Below, in pieces: positions 1 to 8,232 of a stretch of 64,000 nucleotides of DNA (position 1 is the first letter of the stretch; each line of letters starts with the position of its first letter). The notes beneath the pieces are model-generated. The model was given only the letters and a program-made list of their open reading frames with translations. It was not told where the DNA came from and did not search any database. This DNA is from Ignavibacteria bacterium. Lineage in GTDB: Bacteria; Bacteroidota; Ignavibacteria; Ignavibacteriales; Ignavibacteriaceae. The stretch covers positions 682,001-746,000 of the forward strand of contig JAFLBV010000002.1 in NCBI GenBank assembly GCA_017302895.1, read 5' to 3'. The position numbers and the translations under genes were made by a program.

Positions 1-32
1 GACCAAAATTTAATCATAAATTCTTTTTTCAT
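1..32 (-). CDS. Start of a truncated gene at the left edge
   Basis: Only the first ten codons are inside the window, reading MKKEFMIKFW and running off the edge. The ATG at 32 is preceded on the minus strand by GAGGAAAAA, a good Shine-Dalgarno sequence with about five bases of spacing. An alternative upstream ATG is out of frame and closes within ten codons. The gene lies about 40 bp downstream of the TonB receptor on the same strand, so the two are probably co-transcribed. The product cannot be identified from so few residues. Confidence 0.55.
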   Translation of the reverse strand, partial: MKKEFMIKFW

Positions 33-73
33 TTTTTCCTCGGATTTAATTTCCATTCCATGTTCACTGATAA

Positions 74-3000
74 TTACTTTATTTCAATCATGAGTCTCAG
101 ACCCCAGTAAATTGCTCTGGGATTTAAGAACGCTGTGTATGCGAGGTTTGGCATATCGATATATGATTTATTTTTACGCCATTCTTCTTTTTGTGACTCA
201 CTTGCATTATCATCCCAAGGAATGTACTCACCTGTTCTGACATCACCCGGCTTGTCTTCGCCGATAATGTTTTTGTAACCAAAAGCACTGAACTCTGATG
301 GCAGATGAAGCGATTGCATGTAGGCATCATAATCTTTTGCATCAACAAAACCGGCTCTGTAATCAAGATACTTGATGTTGAAAAGGTTTGAAATGTCTGC
401 AAAAAATTCGATTGCTGCAGGTCCGACTTTGAAAGTCTTCGAAATTCTCATGTCGAAGTTATAAAAATCTTTCCATTGAATATTGTTTGTGAATCCGGGG
501 CGTGTTCCGCCGGGTCCTGTCCAACTGAAATAGGTTCCTGATGACCATGTAGCCAAAAGGTTGATTCTGATATCTTCGAGAAGATAAACGCCGCCAATTT
601 CAGGACCAAAATTCATTGGTGTGAAAATGTCGATATTTGCTCTGCCGTAAGGCTGTGGAACAGGTTTTGACTGCTCAAAGAGAGCTGTGTTTCTTTCGGA
701 TTCTCTCTGAAGTGCAGGGTTCTCATAGTAGGTAGGCAAACCGAAGAAACCTGCGGTTGAAACCATATAGGTGTAGTTAACAAATCCTGTAATCCACTCA
801 CCTCTGTTTTTGGTAAGTGTTATTTCAAAACCGCGAATGTCACGGTATCTGTTTGGTTCAGGAACACTGTAGGAAACCGAATTGTCACGGCTGACATAAC
901 CGACAAGGCGGGTTTCATCAGTAACATCTTTGTAGTAACCTGCAACTCTTAAGAGGAACATGTCAAACAGATTGTGCTCGTAACCCAATTCGTATGCGAC
1001 TGTTTTAGGCAGCGGGTTGTTCGGGTTTGCAAGTCTTGATATTGCATTATTCGACTGATTTCTTCTAAGGAGGAAGAGATCTTCCGGAGCCGGCATCGAT
1101 CTGAAATGACCATAGTTGAAGAAGAGTTTGCTGTTAACCGTAATCGGGAAAGCAACACCAAGTCTAGGACTAAGGCTGATAACTTTTTCAGTTGATTCTT
1201 TCTGAAGAAGTTCATCTATTTTCAATGAGTAGGCACCCGAGAATGCTTTGTTGTAAGGATCATAGAGATACCACTGGCCGCCCGCGTGTGAATAATCCAA
1301 ACGGAGACCGATATTGGCAATCATTCCCTCAAACTCGAGTTTTGTCTGACCATAAATTGCCCCTCTTACAGGGTAGGTCTGCCATACTGAACGGGAGTTG
1401 CTGGTAGGAAGTGAAGGCTCAATAAGAGCGTAGTTAACATTGTTGTCGGTGTAGATAAATTCGACACCGGCTTTTATCTGCATAATCTTGTTAAGCTGAC
1501 TTGAATAGTCAAATCTTGAACTCCAGGTATAAACTTTCGAACTGTCTCTTGAGTTTGAGTATCCAAGTCCCATGTTCATCGAGCTTCCGATACCCGAGCT
1601 GAAACCGGAGAATGCACCGTATGGTGATTCATCATAGTAATTGTTACCGATTTTAACCACTTTGCCTGTGTTTCTTGCACTGGCAGGATTGGTGCTGTAT
1701 TCTGAACCAACGACATTCAACTGAATTTCGTAGAAAGTTGTTGGAGAAAGGACATGAACAAATTTTGCACCGAGCATTTTTCTGTCAACTTTGGTTGGTG
1801 CCCAGTAATCTGTTGCAAATGCTCTCGCATCAAGGTAACTTGCGCCTGCCCTGATGTCCATTTCAGAAACAATTGAATAAGCAGAACGGAAGATTCCGGG
1901 ACCACCGCTTCTTGAGCTGCTGGTACCGGTCTGTAAACCAAGTAATCCTTCGATTGTGAATTTCATTCCCTGAGCAATGTCAGAAGTGATTTTCACATGG
2001 GTGCTCCAGTCATGGTAGGAACTGGTTGACAAAGGAATTACATACATTTCTCTTGTGGTTCTGTATGATGCGAGGAATCTGAGATCGCCAAGCATGCTGC
2101 TGACAACAGGAACCGGTCCGCTGATACTGAAATCCATATCATAATCGGGCTGGGTTATGCCCATCGGTTTTCTGTGTTGCCAGAGGAAAAGTTGTTGTGC
2201 TGCTTCAGGAGTAAGATCGTTCGAAGGATCGTCATCAGAAAGGAGTTCCTGTGAAACTTTGTCCCATCCTCTGAATTCCTGATACTGTGCCTGCGTATAT
2301 GCATCCCATGCACCATTTTTTGTACCCGTGAAGGCTACTGTAGGATCAACATAGGGACGAATAAAATAGGTATTGAAATCGTTGGGCTGGTCACCCCAGT
2401 TTTTTGCACCGGGTGCTCTGTATCTTCCGAGGAATGCAACATTATATTTGTCGCGTTTACCTTCGGTTGTAACCACATTCACGAGACCGGAACGGATATT
2501 ACCATATTCGGCATTGAAACCGCCGGTTTGAATCTGAATTTCTTCAACAGAAGTAAAACTAATTCCCGTATATGAAGAGTTATCTCTTTCATCTCTAAAA
2601 GTAATACCGTTTATCATGAAAGCTGTCTGGTCGGAGCCGCCACCTCTGATAGTGAGGCCTTGAACACCGGCTTGTAAGCCGATAACACTCGCCACACTCA
2701 CTACAGGCAAACTTGCCACATCCTCCATTGAAATATTGACAACACTGGAGGAGACATCTTTTTCTATAACGGGTTGAGTTGCCGTTATTATTACTTCCTG
2801 GGTTGTAATTGATTCATCAGACAGAAAAAAATCGATAGTTGTCGTCTGGTTGATGTTTATTTTTACCTCTTGCACTGATTGTGAGGCGTAACCGATCATG
2901 GATGCTCTGATTGTAAATGCTCCCGGAGGGACATTAAGTATCGTGTAGTATCCTTCGGCATCGGATTTGGCACCCAGTTTGGTACCTTCGATCACTATGG

Positions 3001-3127
3001 TCGACCCGATTAGTGTCTCGCCCGTTTTCTTGTCCTTCACTACACCGGTAATTTTACCTGTCTGTGAGAAGACCGGAATACTGAAGAGGAGAAAGGCAAT
3101 ACATAAAATAGTATGCTTAAAGCGCAT
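74..3127 (-). CDS. TonB-dependent outer-membrane receptor with carboxypeptidase-regulatory-like N-domain
   Basis: About 1017 residues. A signal peptide (MRFKHTILCIAFLLFSIPVFSQ) is followed by a CarboxypepD_reg-like beta-sandwich domain (residues about 23-105, GxVxDxxTGExLIGS and DAEGYYTILNVPPG). Next come a plug domain (IIxATQPVIEKD, LTIRGGGSDQTAFMINGI, EEIQIQTGGFNAEYGN) and a long barrel ending in an aromatic-poor strand. This architecture is typical of Bacteroidota TonB receptors, which import scarce ligands across the outer membrane using TonB/ExbBD energy. The ligand is not apparent, and there is no SusD partner next to it. The start at 3127 was chosen over one ten codons upstream because AGGAG lies nine bases before it and the signal peptide begins there. 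Confidence 0.9.
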   Translation of the reverse strand: MRFKHTILCIAFLLFSIPVFSQTGKITGVVKDKKTGETLIGSTIVIEGTKLGAKSDAEGYYTILNVPPGAFTIRASMIGYASQSVQEVKININQTTTIDFFLSDESITTQEVIITATQPVIEKDVSSSVVNISMEDVASLPVVSVASVIGLQAGVQGLTIRGGGSDQTAFMINGITFRDERDNSSYTGISFTSVEEIQIQTGGFNAEYGNIRSGLVNVVTTEGKRDKYNVAFLGRYRAPGAKNWGDQPNDFNTYFIRPYVDPTVAFTGTKNGAWDAYTQAQYQEFRGWDKVSQELLSDDDPSNDLTPEAAQQLFLWQHRKPMGITQPDYDMDFSISGPVPVVSSMLGDLRFLASYRTTREMYVIPLSTSSYHDWSTHVKITSDIAQGMKFTIEGLLGLQTGTSSSRSGGPGIFRSAYSIVSEMDIRAGASYLDARAFATDYWAPTKVDRKMLGAKFVHVLSPTTFYEIQLNVVGSEYSTNPASARNTGKVVKIGNNYYDESPYGAFSGFSSGIGSSMNMGLGYSNSRDSSKVYTWSSRFDYSSQLNKIMQIKAGVEFIYTDNNVNYALIEPSLPTSNSRSVWQTYPVRGAIYGQTKLEFEGMIANIGLRLDYSHAGGQWYLYDPYNKAFSGAYSLKIDELLQKESTEKVISLSPRLGVAFPITVNSKLFFNYGHFRSMPAPEDLFLLRRNQSNNAISRLANPNNPLPKTVAYELGYEHNLFDMFLLRVAGYYKDVTDETRLVGYVSRDNSVSYSVPEPNRYRDIRGFEITLTKNRGEWITGFVNYTYMVSTAGFFGLPTYYENPALQRESERNTALFEQSKPVPQPYGRANIDIFTPMNFGPEIGGVYLLEDIRINLLATWSSGTYFSWTGPGGTRPGFTNNIQWKDFYNFDMRISKTFKVGPAAIEFFADISNLFNIKYLDYRAGFVDAKDYDAYMQSLHLPSEFSAFGYKNIIGEDKPGDVRTGEYIPWDDNASESQKEEWRKNKSYIDMPNLAYTAFLNPRAIYWGLRLMIEIK

Positions 3128-3219
3128 ATTTCTGACTCCTGTGTGTATCTTTAACAAAATGTATAAGCAACACCGCTTTTTTGTTTAATGATTGATCTGT
3201 AAAATCTGTTGATTGTGTG

Positions 3220-3227
3220 CAAAATTA
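3220..3227 (-). promoter_or_regulatory. Possible Bacteroidota-type -7 box upstream of the TonB receptor
   Basis: On the minus strand this reads TAATTTTG, matching the TAnnTTTG -7 element of the Bacteroidota primary sigma factor, about 93 bp upstream of the receptor start. The matching -33 TTTG is not clear. The rest of the 212-bp gap (3128-3339) is A+T-rich and holds no gene that I can see. Confidence 0.25.
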
Positions 3228-3279
3228 ACAATTTTAATAATAATAATCAGATTTCCCCGTATGTGTGGAAATCATTCTA

Positions 3280-3319
3280 CCAAAATTAAAGAAAATTTTC
3301 GATATAGGGAAAATTTTGG
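3280..3319 (-). terminator. Weak A+T-rich inverted repeat after the S9 peptidase gene
   Basis: Arms AAAATTTTC (3292-3300) and GAAAATTTT (3309-3317) can pair around an eight-base loop. An alternative pairing uses CCAAAATT (3280-3287) with AATTTTGG (3312-3319). It sits 20 bp downstream of the peptidase stop on the minus strand. The stem has almost no G-C pairs, so its role as a terminator is doubtful. Confidence 0.25.
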
Positions 3320-3339
3320 CAAAAATTATAAAAATATTT

Positions 3340-5559
3340 CTACTTCCTGTTTAATTCCTCCTCCAAAAAGAGTTCTATCGATTTAAAAAGGTGCGACGAA
3401 GTCCCCTTTCCTTCTGAAATTCCGTGTGATCTGTTTGGATACGGCATATATCTGAATTGCTTCCCGGCTGCCACAAGTTTATTAACAAGATATTCCGCAT
3501 TCTGGAAATGGACATTATCGTCACCGGTACCATGAATCAGGAACAGCCTTCCCTCAAGATTGCCTGCAAAAGTAACGGGTGAACACTCTTTATATGCATC
3601 GGGGCTTGTCTGAGGCAATCCCATGTATCGTTCTTCATAGATAGTGTCATAAAATCTCAGGTCTGTAACGGGTGCGACAGAGACACCGAAATGATACATT
3701 TTCGGATATCTGAAAAGCATGTTTAAGGTCATGGATCCACCACCGCTCCAGCCCCATATCCCGACTTTTGTAGCGTCCATATAAGGGCGTTCTGTCAGGA
3801 GTGTCGTTAATGCGCCTGCCTGATCTTCGGAAGAAATCACACCTATCTTTTGATAAATTGATTTTCTCCACTCCCTCCCTTTTGGTGCAGGTGTCCCTCT
3901 CCCGTCAACACTCATCACAATAAATCCTTTGTCTGCGAGTGCCTTGTGAAACAATCCCATAAATCCGTCATAGCTGTCGTTTACAGTAGTGCTGGCGGGT
4001 TCGTTATACACATAAAAGAGAACCGGATATTTTTTTGAAGGATCGAAATTGTAAGGTTTTGTGCACCATCCGTCAACTGAAACACCACCCGGTGTTTTGA
4101 CGGTGAAAAGTTCATAGTTATAACCTGCTTCTTTCAATTTTTCAACAAGTTTTTCGTTGGTTGTCTCCTTGCGGATCATCTTGTGATCCGGAAGTGAAAT
4201 AAGGCTTACTTTTGAGGGGGTATTGATATTGTCATAAGTATGATAGGCAAACTTGCCGTCGGCAGATATGCTGTATTCATTCGAACCGGCAAATTCAGAG
4301 GGAGTAATCCTTCGGGGAGCCTCATTTTTACCTGTTTCCACCATATAAAGATACTTTTGGGTAGCCTTCTCAGGTGAAGCATAAAAATAAACTGCCCCCG
4401 TTTCGGGAACAAACCTTACAATTTTAATTACATCATATTTCTTGTTGATCAGATTTTTAACAGATGCGTCCTTCAAGGAAATGAGGTACAACTGATTAAA
4501 GCCTTCTTTGTCTGAAACCCAAAAAAGATCCTGATCATTGTTTATAAATTTCCAGTCATCCACCACTTCTATCCAGGCGTTCTGCTCTTCATTATACAAT
4601 TTTTGAACGGTACCCGTCCGGGGGTCTGCAAGATAAACGGTCATGTTATTCTGGAGTCTGTTCAGGTGCTGAAAAGCGAGCTTGCCGGTCTTCCCTGCCC
4701 ATTCCATCCTGGGTATATAGTTATTCCGGGGGTCGTCTCCGACATTCATCCAAACAATGTTGCCTGAAGAGATATCTACTGTTCCTACCTTGCATCCGCT
4801 GTTGGTTTCACCGGCTTTTGGATATTGAACAGGAATCGTGTAAGAATAGAGGGAATCAGTATTATTAATCATTAAAAAATCTCTGACACCATTCGCGTCG
4901 AGCTGCCAGAAAGCGATCATTTTACCATCCGGACTCCATCTGAAACCGTCACGGATGCCGAATTCCTCTTCGTACACCCAGTCGAAAGTGCCGTTGATTA
5001 TAGTTCTGCTGCCATCTTTTGTAAGAGCTTTTATCTCACCGGTTGTCAGATTTTCGAGGTACAGGTTGTTTTCTCTCACATAAGCCACGAAATTTTCAGT
5101 AGGATCCAGTTTTGCGAATTGAAGTGTAGAAGGTTTGGCATCACTTCCGCCGAGTTTTCGAAGTTTCTTTGTCTCTGTGTTATAAATCCAGTAATCCCCT
5201 CTCGAATTAACACGCCAGACTCTTTTGGTGTTTGTGTAGATCAAAATCCACTTCCCCGACGGAGAGAGTTTGTAGTCATTCAGGTTCAAAGGTGCTGACT
5301 TCCCTTCCGGTATCAGGTCTTTGGTGGAAACGACAAGAGTTTTATCCCCTGTTGTTACATCAATTTTGAAAATCTGAGAACCATCATCACCATCCTCAAT
5401 TTTATAATATGTGTGCCCGCTCTCTGTCCATTTTACAGGGGCAAAATATTCTCCACTGAATTCCCCCTTGAATACCTGATCGATGGTAATCTTCTTTTGA
5501 GGAATTGCGACAAAAGAGAAGAAAATGACAAAAAAGAGAAGTTTTCGGTTTAAGTACAT
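3340..5559 (-). CDS. Prolyl oligopeptidase family S9 peptidase, DPP-IV type
   Basis: 739 residues with an N-terminal signal peptide (MYLNRKLLFFVIFFSFVAIP). An eight-bladed propeller of the DPPIV_N type spans roughly residues 60-480 (WxVNSRGDYWIYN, FDWVYEEEFGIRDGFRWSPDG). The alpha/beta hydrolase domain follows. The catalytic triad is visible: Ser605 in GWSGGGS, Asp680 in HGTGDDNVHFQ and His712 in RSHG. The EE pair in WVYEEEFG is the family's substrate N-terminus anchor. It probably cleaves X-Pro or X-Ala dipeptides from peptides in the periplasm. Length matches bacterial DPP-IV proteins. It lies 20 bp upstream-oriented from pyrE's stop and may share its transcript. Confidence 0.93.
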   Translation of the reverse strand: MYLNRKLLFFVIFFSFVAIPQKKITIDQVFKGEFSGEYFAPVKWTESGHTYYKIEDGDDGSQIFKIDVTTGDKTLVVSTKDLIPEGKSAPLNLNDYKLSPSGKWILIYTNTKRVWRVNSRGDYWIYNTETKKLRKLGGSDAKPSTLQFAKLDPTENFVAYVRENNLYLENLTTGEIKALTKDGSRTIINGTFDWVYEEEFGIRDGFRWSPDGKMIAFWQLDANGVRDFLMINNTDSLYSYTIPVQYPKAGETNSGCKVGTVDISSGNIVWMNVGDDPRNNYIPRMEWAGKTGKLAFQHLNRLQNNMTVYLADPRTGTVQKLYNEEQNAWIEVVDDWKFINNDQDLFWVSDKEGFNQLYLISLKDASVKNLINKKYDVIKIVRFVPETGAVYFYASPEKATQKYLYMVETGKNEAPRRITPSEFAGSNEYSISADGKFAYHTYDNINTPSKVSLISLPDHKMIRKETTNEKLVEKLKEAGYNYELFTVKTPGGVSVDGWCTKPYNFDPSKKYPVLFYVYNEPASTTVNDSYDGFMGLFHKALADKGFIVMSVDGRGTPAPKGREWRKSIYQKIGVISSEDQAGALTTLLTERPYMDATKVGIWGWSGGGSMTLNMLFRYPKMYHFGVSVAPVTDLRFYDTIYEERYMGLPQTSPDAYKECSPVTFAGNLEGRLFLIHGTGDDNVHFQNAEYLVNKLVAAGKQFRYMPYPNRSHGISEGKGTSSHLFKSIELFLEEELNRK

Positions 5560-5579
5560 TTGATCTGCCTGATTAATTG

Positions 5580-6110
5580 TTAAACACCTTTGTAATCTTT
5601 TATTTGCTGCATCGAATAGAGAGGTAACAGATCCAGGTCGGCATCCTTAAGATTCGAAAAAGCTTTTTCCTCTCTTACAATAACGCAGAGCACTGAATCG
5701 ACAATCGCTCCGAGATCCCGAAGATCTTTCGCGCTAAGAATAATCTGCCCTCCCGTTGTAACTACATCCTCGATTATGCACACTTTTTTGCCGGAAAAAT
5801 CGAGTCCTTCAGCCACTTTGCAGGTGCCGTACTTTTTCGCTTCCTTCCTGACAAAAACGGAAGGAATTCCCGTTTTAAGTGACAAAACTGTTGAGAGAGG
5901 TATCCCCCCCATTTCAAGTCCCGCCAGCACTTCGGTTCCTTCCGGAATCAAGGGAACCATCTTTTCGCCGATCTCCTGAAGCAGTAGCGGATCTGATTCA
6001 AATCTGTATTTGTCAAAGTATTCATTGGAGATTTTGCCCGATCTAAGCAGGAACTCCCCTGTCAGATGAGCTGTGTCAAAGATTTTTATTGCCAGTTCTT
6101 TTTCTGTCAT
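5580..6110 (-). CDS. pyrE: Orotate phosphoribosyltransferase
   Basis: 176 residues. It converts orotate and PRPP to OMP in pyrimidine synthesis, in the cytoplasm. The PRPP-binding loop VCIIEDVVTTGGQI is intact, as are the N-terminal substrate region (LRSGKISNEYFDKYRFESDP) and the FVRKEAKKYGTCK segment that carries the active-site loop lysines. The length is short, as in the PyrE type that lacks the longer C-terminal extension. It begins 54 bp after yidD, on the same strand. No other pyr genes are close. Confidence 0.92.
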   Translation of the reverse strand: MTEKELAIKIFDTAHLTGEFLLRSGKISNEYFDKYRFESDPLLLQEIGEKMVPLIPEGTEVLAGLEMGGIPLSTVLSLKTGIPSVFVRKEAKKYGTCKVAEGLDFSGKKVCIIEDVVTTGGQIILSAKDLRDLGAIVDSVLCVIVREEKAFSNLKDADLDLLPLYSMQQIKDYKGV

Positions 6111-6164
6111 GTTATTTCTTTTTGTGATCTGAAATTTTTCATATATAAACCTGTTTCTGCTTCT

Positions 6165-6404
6165 TTATGGTACCGGATCAAATCCACTCCCTCCCCACGG
6201 GTTACACCTCAAAATTCGCCAGATACCAAGATAAAGCCCTTTAAAAGGTCCGTGCTTTTTCAAAGCCTCAATCATATAATTGGAACATGTAGGTGTGAAT
6301 CTGCAACTTGGGGGAAATAGAGGTGAGATCAATAACTGATAGATTTTTACGAAAGCGATCAGTACTGAAGAAATTATATTAACCAGGAATTTCAGGAGTT
6401 TCAT
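6165..6404 (-). CDS. yidD: Membrane protein insertion efficiency factor YidD
   Basis: 79 residues. Small inner-membrane-associated protein that assists YidC/Sec-dependent membrane insertion. The family signature is clear: [31 protein letters not shown], with the three conserved cysteines, followed by [21 protein letters not shown]. The N-terminal 25 residues are hydrophobic and basic (amphipathic membrane anchor). It is usually found between rnpA and yidC, but here it stands between nadK and pyrE. Confidence 0.93.
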   Translation of the reverse strand: MKLLKFLVNIISSVLIAFVKIYQLLISPLFPPSCRFTPTCSNYMIEALKKHGPFKGLYLGIWRILRCNPWGGSGFDPVP

Positions 6405-6483
6405 TTTGGTACGATCCGGTGCGGAATAAATTTCTTTTGAGACTTAATTTACAAAGTTTTCCACAGATATTAAAATGAACTAT

Positions 6484-6612
6484 GAGGGCTGAAGGATGAA
6501 TGGCGAAGGATGATGGCTGAAGGATGATGGTTGAATGGCGAAGGATGAATCACGAAGGATGATGGTTTCAGCCCTCAGCCTTCAGTTTTCAGCCCTCTAA
6601 AATTCAGCCTTC
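6484..6612. repeat. Seven-bp-period repeat array between nadK and yidD
   Basis: On the plus strand GAAGGATGA begins at 6491, 6505, 6519, 6540 and 6554, with spacings of 14, 14, 21 and 14 bases, all multiples of seven. Intervening heptads are GATGGCT, GAATGGC and similar. From about 6568 the unit changes to TCAGCCC/TCAGCCT/TCAGTTT, close to the reverse complement of the left half, so GAGGGCTGAAGG (6484-6495) faces its inverse at the right end. The periodic pattern continues into the last codons of nadK. It fills nearly the whole 192-bp gap. No open reading frame or promoter is evident inside it. Confidence 0.8.
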
Positions 6613-7487
6613 AATTTTCTTTCCCTCACATCAATTCCCCAGTAGAGTTTATTGCGGAGAACATTAAAATAGCTGGAATCTTTGCCGCGAATAAGTTTAA
6701 GCGGGTTTTTCCCTTTTGAAATGTCGATACTAAAAGGTGATGATATTTCGTTCACTCTCTGACCGTCACAGTTTATCGAAAATTTAACGGGATGATTATT
6801 TATTTCAACTGTAATCACCATATCGGCAGGCAGAACGAGTGGCCGCATCGTCAGACTGTGAGGACATATCGGACTAATCACTATGACATCAGCACGCGGG
6901 TTTACTATCGGACCTCCGGCAGAGAGTGAATATCCGGTTGAGCCGGTAGGGGTGGCAATAATCAATCCGTCTGCCGAGAAAATTGAAACCAGTTCCTTGT
7001 TGGCGAATAGGGAGATTTCCATCATCTTGGGCCAGCCACCCTTCTCGATGACGATGTCGTTTATCGCCAGAATATTGGAATCGGAGAGACTTTTACTGTT
7101 ACCCTTTAGTACAATTCTTTCCTCGAGGAAATAATTCCCTGATTTGATATCTCGAAATGACTCATTCAATGTTTCTTTGTGAATTTCGGTGAGAAAACCC
7201 AGTTTTCCAAAATTTACTCCTGCAATCGGTTTCCCGCTCTCCAGAGTAATCGAAGCGGTGTTCAGAAGGGTGCCGTCTCCACCAAGGGAAATTATAATAT
7301 CAGACGCATCAATGAGTTCGGTATCAGGAAGAAAATTATAGTCTGTTTTCATCGTCTCTGTGGAGAGTTCAAAAATCGAATCACTGATAAGACAGGAAAA
7401 ACCTTCGGAGACAAGGGCGTCAACAACTGTTTTTACGGCAGAGGCTATATTTTCTTTACTTGTGTTGGCTATTATGCCTGCTTTCAT
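6597..7487 (-). CDS. nadK: NAD kinase
   Basis: 296 residues. Phosphorylates NAD to NADP using ATP or polyphosphate; cytoplasmic. The diagnostic GGDGTLLNTA motif is at residues 69-78, NFGKLGFLTE follows at about 94-103, and the glycine-rich TPTGSTGYSLSAGGPIV lies in the C-terminal beta-sandwich domain. The start overlaps the stop of the upstream glycosyltransferase by 32 bases, indicating translational coupling. The final residues KAEF are encoded by sequence in phase with the seven-bp repeat array that begins after the stop, so the C-terminus may have been rewritten by that array. Confidence 0.94.
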   Translation of the reverse strand: MKAGIIANTSKENIASAVKTVVDALVSEGFSCLISDSIFELSTETMKTDYNFLPDTELIDASDIIISLGGDGTLLNTASITLESGKPIAGVNFGKLGFLTEIHKETLNESFRDIKSGNYFLEERIVLKGNSKSLSDSNILAINDIVIEKGGWPKMMEISLFANKELVSIFSADGLIIATPTGSTGYSLSAGGPIVNPRADVIVISPICPHSLTMRPLVLPADMVITVEINNHPVKFSINCDGQRVNEISSPFSIDISKGKNPLKLIRGKDSSYFNVLRNKLYWGIDVRERKLKAEF

Positions 7488-8232
7488 TTCTTTCCCACAG
7501 TTTTACATATTTGGTAAAAACATAGTTCATTGAATAGAATGAGAGAATAAAACCCTGTGCCCCGTCAAGGAAACCTGATTTCAGGAAATACATTTTCAAA
7601 AATACCGACAGCGCCCTAATGTATGCTTCAAAAATCCCCGATTTTTTGTTTTCATCGTAAAGCTGATTTGCTGCAAGCGAGGTGTAGTGGTTAAACTTGT
7701 TATAATAGTGCTCGGAAGAGGGATCGGTAAAGTGATCAAGCGGAAATTTCAATTCTCCCGGCTCACCAGTAAACTCAAGCCCTTCATGGACCAGATTGTT
7801 ATTAAATTTCACCTTTCGTTTGTTAAACAGCCTTGGTACCCTGCCCGGATACCACCCGCAATGCCTTATCCACCTCCCCAGAAACCATGCTTTGCGAGGA
7901 ACACTGAAAATGTCATGTTGCGGATTACCCGATTTCCACTCGGTGAGTTCTCTTCCAAGTTCGGGTGTAATTGCCTCGTCTGCATCGATCCAGAAGATCC
8001 AGTCATTTGATGTTTTTTCAATTCCGTTTTGCTTCGTAAGAGCATATCCTTCCCACTTTATCGGGAAGTATTTAACTCCCGGAAACTGCCTTACGATCTC
8101 TTCTGTTCTGTCAGTTGTGGAATTATCTATGAGGACATTAATTTCATCAATAATCCCCAACTGTGAAGTAATACACCTCCCGATATTTGCTTCCTCATTT
8201 TTAGCGAGAACGATGGATGAGAGCTTAATCAT
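7456..8232 (-). CDS. Family 2 glycosyltransferase, KdtX/WaaE-like
   Basis: About 258 residues from the ATG at 8232. An upstream in-frame start exists but would add 29 residues encoded inside the preceding gene, so the ATG giving MIKLSSIVLAKNEEANI is preferred. The GT-A fold shows SxVLAKNEExNI at the N-terminus, the DxS/DxT sugar-nucleotide site (IDNSTTDRT) and WIDADEAITPEL, the DxD-type motif of LPS core transferases of the WaaE/KdtX kind. FLGRWIRHCGWYPGRVPRLF and LVHEGL are further family motifs. It probably adds a sugar to lipid A core or another envelope glycan; the substrate is unknown. It overlaps amrS by eight bases and nadK by 32. Confidence 0.85.
   Translation of the reverse strand: MIKLSSIVLAKNEEANIGRCITSQLGIIDEINVLIDNSTTDRTEEIVRQFPGVKYFPIKWEGYALTKQNGIEKTSNDWIFWIDADEAITPELGRELTEWKSGNPQHDIFSVPRKAWFLGRWIRHCGWYPGRVPRLFNKRKVKFNNNLVHEGLEFTGEPGELKFPLDHFTDPSSEHYYNKFNHYTSLAANQLYDENKKSGIFEAYIRALSVFLKMYFLKSGFLDGAQGFILSFYSMNYVFTKYVKLWERNESRHNSQHK

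Noticed and set aside
6484..6612. Possible small protein gene in the heptad array
   Set aside because: A period of seven does not keep a reading frame, and no start with a ribosome site exists.
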